Assembly: GCA_947473445.1 (NCBI GenBank)
Contig: CANJEU010000062.1
Span: 1-8,764 of the forward strand
Direction of reading: 5' to 3'
Length of the DNA: 8,764 bases
Source of the DNA: Fidelibacterota bacterium
Lineage (GTDB): Bacteria > Pseudomonadota > Alphaproteobacteria > Rhodospirillales > Rhodospirillaceae
Made by a program: the position numbers and the translations under genes. Shown here one piece after another: positions 7,494 through 8,764 of the stretch (positions are counted from its first letter, which is position 1; the number at the start of each line of letters is the position of its first letter). Below the pieces are notes generated by a model. That model worked only from the letters and a program-made list of their open reading frames with translations. It ran no database searches and had not been told where the DNA came from.

Positions 7494-7501
7494 GTCAGCT
7501 T
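7455..7501. repeat. Inverted repeat across the lnt stop codon
   Basis: AAGCTGAC (7455-7462) is the exact reverse complement of GTCAGCTT (7494-7501). Inside it, CTA (7465-7467) can pair with TAG (7491-7493), the lnt stop itself, leaving a 23-base loop and a 2-base bulge. There is no T tract, so this is not a standard terminator. It could be an mRNA 3' structure or a protein-binding site. The right arm abuts the candidate XRE promoter. Confidence 0.6.
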
Positions 7502-7528
7502 GTGCCAAGAGTGGTGTTAGCCTACGAT
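7500..7528 (+). promoter_or_regulatory. Candidate promoter of the XRE regulator gene
   Basis: TTGTGC (7500-7505, 3 of 6 to TTGACA) and TACGAT (7523-7528, 4 of 6 to TATAAT) stand exactly 17 bases apart in the intergenic region. Predicted transcription would start near 7535, inside the left arm of the inverted repeat at 7531-7538. The resulting leader would be about 70 bases. The similarity is modest. Confidence 0.3.
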
Positions 7529-7530
7529 CC

Positions 7531-7572
7531 ACTCAACGGTCGGTAGATGGACGCGCTGTCTAAACGTTGAGT
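7531..7572. promoter_or_regulatory. Inverted repeat, possible operator of the XRE gene
   Basis: ACTCAACG (7531-7538) and CGTTGAGT (7565-7572) are perfect 8-base reverse complements with centres 34 bases apart, roughly three helical turns. They lie between the candidate promoter and the regulator's ATG. Small XRE repressors often bind such sites and control their own genes. That this one does so is an inference. Confidence 0.4.
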
Positions 7573-7605
7573 TGCGCATTCAGTTTTACAACGGGCAGGT
7601 TTCAC

Positions 7606-8097
7606 ATGGGTTTACCGCAAGAGCAGCCAAAAGACGACGCGTCACCGACGCGTTCGACGCGTGGGCGGATGCCGTCGGGCAAGCCAAATCCGGTCGATGT
7701 GCACGTCGGCAGCCGGGTGCGGTTGCGCCGGACGCTTCTTGGCATGAGCCAGGAGAAACTGGGTGAGGCGATCGGCCTGACCTTCCAGCAGGTACAGAAG
7801 TACGAACGCGGCGCGAACCGCATCGGCGCCAGCCGCCTTTGGGACCTGTCGCGCGTCCTCGATTGCCCGATGTCCTTCTTCTTCGAAGAAATGGACGACC
7901 AAACGGCGCAGTCGAGCCCGCGGAACCTGTCGGGCGAAAGCCGCGACCTGGAGCCGCGCGAAAACGATCCAATGACCAAGCGCGAGACGCTTGAGCTGGT
8001 CCGGGCTTACTACCGGATCAACGATTATCACGTGCGTCGCCGCATTTACGAGTTGGCGAAGTCGCTGGCCTCGACGGAAGATCCCGCCGAAGCCTAA
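7606..8097 (+). CDS. XRE-family HTH regulator, PhrR/PraR-like
   Basis: Small DNA-binding regulator of 163 residues. The Cro/C1-type helix-turn-helix spans about residues 34-91 (VGSRVRLRR, GMSQEKLGEAIG, then recognition-helix region TFQQVQKYERG at 59-69), ending in FFFEEM. A linker rich in charged residues leads to a C-terminal helical segment ETLELVRAYYRIND...RRRIYELAKSL. This architecture and the lnt neighbour fit the alphaproteobacterial group that includes low-pH-inducible PhrR of Sinorhizobium and PraR of Azorhizobium/Rhizobium; membership is from memory of the family, not a search. ATG 7606 has CAGG six bases ahead. ATG 7669 (MPSGKPNPVDVHVGSR) is an alternative matching the usual shorter N-terminus. 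TTG 7567 has no ribosome-binding site. The first 22 residues are low-complexity. The gene is separate from lnt (112-base gap) and closed by a strong terminator. Target genes are unknown. Confidence 0.88.
   Translation: MGLPQEQPKDDASPTRSTRGRMPSGKPNPVDVHVGSRVRLRRTLLGMSQEKLGEAIGLTFQQVQKYERGANRIGASRLWDLSRVLDCPMSFFFEEMDDQTAQSSPRNLSGESRDLEPRENDPMTKRETLELVRAYYRINDYHVRRRIYELAKSLASTEDPAEA
7636..7662. repeat. Triple GACGCGT repeat at the XRE gene 5' end
   Basis: GACGCGT occurs at 7636-7642, 7647-7653 and 7656-7662, steps of 11 and 9 bases, about one helical turn each. Each copy contains the palindrome ACGCGT. It lies in the poorly conserved first 20 codons if translation starts at 7606, or in the leader if it starts at 7669. 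Confidence 0.7.
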
Positions 8098-8122
8098 AAA
8101 GACCCGCTCGACCCGAACGATA

Positions 8123-8159
8123 CGCCGCCGCGAGACCTCTCGCGGCGGCGTTTTCTTTT
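8123..8159 (+). terminator. Strong intrinsic terminator after the XRE gene
   Basis: Arms CGCCGCCGCGAGA (8123-8135) and TCTCGCGGCGGCG (8138-8150) are perfect complements. The two-base centre would open to a tetraloop in practice, leaving about 12 bp. TTTTCTTTT (8151-8159) follows directly. It lies 25 bases after the stop codon and should insulate metK from upstream transcription. Confidence 0.93.
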
Positions 8160-8181
8160 GCGGGCTGCGCCCAAACCGACT

Positions 8182-8242
8182 CGCCCTTGAAAAAGGCCCG
8201 ATGTTCCGTTACGCCCCTTAGGCCTTTTTAAAGGGCGGGGCG
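8182..8242 (+). other. Pseudoknot-capable element in the metK upstream region
   Basis: Three sets of complementary arms can be read. A long interrupted stem pairs CGCCCTT (8182-8188) with AAGGGCG (8231-8237). After one G/A mismatch it continues with AAAAAGGCC (8190-8198) and GGCCTTTTT (8221-8229). The 22-base loop contains CGCCCC (8212-8217), which can pair with GGGGCG (8237-8242) just outside the stem, giving an H-type pseudoknot. The layout recalls small SAM-sensing riboswitches, but the core I remember for the SAM/SAH class is absent and SAM-II is not recognisable. It may instead be DNA-level structure, and no promoter is evident that would transcribe all of it. Confidence 0.35.
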
Positions 8243-8281
8243 CTTAATTCCCCTTTCCGTCCTTACCGCCACACCCTTGCC

Positions 8282-8286
8282 AGGAG
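8282..8286 (+). promoter_or_regulatory. Ribosome-binding site that fixes the metK TTG start
   Basis: AGGAG at 8282-8286 stands six bases before TTG 8293. No in-frame ATG or GTG upstream gives a better N-terminus, and the residues from TTG match the MetK family start, so this site decides an otherwise unusual start codon. Confidence 0.85.
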
Positions 8287-8292
8287 AAGACC

Positions 8293-8764
8293 TTGCCCAA
8301 GACTGACTATGTGTTCACGAGTGAATCCGTCTCGGAAGGTCATCCCGATAAGGTGAGCGATCAAATCTCGGATGCGATCGTAGATCTTTTCCTGGCCGCT
8401 GATCCCTATGCCCGCGTTGCCTGCGAAACCCTGTGCACGACCAATCGCATCGTGCTTGCCGGTGAAGTGCGCGGACCGGCATCGATCACCGCCGAAGCGA
8501 TGGAAAAAGCAGCGCGCGACACCGTGAAGGCCATCGGCTACGAGCAGGACGGCTTCCATTGGAAAAACGCAGCGGTCGAATGCCACGTGCATGCGCAGTC
8601 CGCCGACATCGCCGTCGGCGTCGATAGCGCGGGCAACAAGGATGAAGGCGCGGGCGACCAGGGCATCATGTTCGGCTATGCCGTCAACGAAACGCCGACC
8701 CTGATGCCGGCGCCGCTTTATTATTCGCACGCCATCTTGAAGTCGCTGGCCGAAGCGCGTCACA
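8293..8764 (+). CDS. metK: S-adenosylmethionine synthetase MetK (5' part, runs off the window)
   Basis: Cytoplasmic enzyme making S-adenosylmethionine from methionine and ATP. The window holds the first 157 codons of a protein that is about 385-400 residues in the family, cut by the right edge and not broken. The N-terminus FTSESVSEGHPDK contains the ATP/methionine-site residues (H17, D19, K20), followed by SDQISDAIVD and ARVACET. The signature GAGDQGIMFGYA begins at residue 119. Reading starts at TTG 8293, supported by a well-spaced AGGAG. A non-ATG start may limit expression. A terminator separates metK from the XRE gene, so it should have its own promoter. I see only weak candidates, including TTGAAA at 8187-8192 without a good -10. 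Its product feeds MiaB and all methylation in the cell. Confidence 0.97.
   Translation, partial: MPKTDYVFTSESVSEGHPDKVSDQISDAIVDLFLAADPYARVACETLCTTNRIVLAGEVRGPASITAEAMEKAARDTVKAIGYEQDGFHWKNAAVECHVHAQSADIAVGVDSAGNKDEGAGDQGIMFGYAVNETPTLMPAPLYYSHAILKSLAEARH

Noticed and set aside
8186..8204. CTTGAAA and CCCGATGT as a heat-shock (RpoH) promoter for metK
   Set aside because: Both elements resemble the consensus, but only 4 bases separate them instead of about 12-15.
8228..8247. Pair of TTAA boxes suggesting a CtrA site (TTAA-N7-TTAA)
   Set aside because: The boxes at 8228-8231 and 8244-8247 are 12 bases apart instead of 7, and the flanking bases do not fit.
8182..8292. Known SAM/SAH, SAM-II or SAM-V riboswitch before metK
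   Set aside because: The conserved SAM/SAH core I recall (ACGGCUUCCU-like) and its pairing with the ribosome-binding site are absent, and no SAM-II or SAM-V core is recognisable. Only a general pseudoknot fold remains, so no named class is assigned.
8263..8763. Minus-strand open frame at the right edge
   Set aside because: It is the antisense of metK, whose + strand product has exact signature motifs.

Overview
The window is GC-rich chromosomal DNA from an alphaproteobacterium. The evidence is gene order: acyltransferase - miaB - phoH - ybeY - corC/tlyC - lnt - XRE regulator - metK is a housekeeping block typical of Alphaproteobacteria, especially Hyphomicrobiales and relatives. The ornithine-lipid genes olsB and olsA agree with this. 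I cannot name a genus. All confidently called genes are on the + strand. The many long minus-strand ORFs are shadows caused by high GC. I see no tRNA, rRNA, CRISPR array, insertion sequence or prophage gene.

Layout: (1) positions 119-1833 carry olsB and olsA, which acylate ornithine twice to make phosphate-free ornithine lipid. A GC hairpin with T-rich tail near 1845-1871 probably ends this unit. (2) Positions 1927-5829 and on to 7493 form a compact five-gene operon, miaB-phoH-ybeY-corC-lnt. Each junction is a 4-base stop/start overlap, so translation is probably coupled throughout. The products act in tRNA modification (MiaB), RNA/ribosome metabolism (PhoH, YbeY), a CBS-domain protein of the CorC/TlyC type, and lipoprotein N-acylation (Lnt). 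(3) Positions 7494-7605 are a non-coding regulatory stretch with two short inverted repeats and a weak promoter candidate. Next comes a small XRE regulator (7606-8097) of the PhrR/PraR type, ended by a near-ideal intrinsic terminator (8123-8159). (4) Positions 8160-8292 are a structured leader-like stretch, followed by metK (SAM synthetase) from a TTG start. metK runs off the right edge.

Functional links: MetK makes the S-adenosylmethionine that MiaB consumes. OlsB/OlsA and Lnt are all acyltransferases that shape the envelope. In rhizobia lnt (actA) and the adjacent phrR are tied to acid response, and ornithine lipids to acid and phosphate stress, so the block can be read as envelope and housekeeping functions with a local regulator.

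The genes themselves are ordinary. The least explained sequences are the pseudoknot-capable element before metK (8182-8242), an in-frame 24-base tandem repeat that lengthens the YbeY C-terminus (4823-4888), and clustered short repeats around the XRE gene's 5' side (7455-7662). None of these is proven to be a new system. They are candidates for checking.
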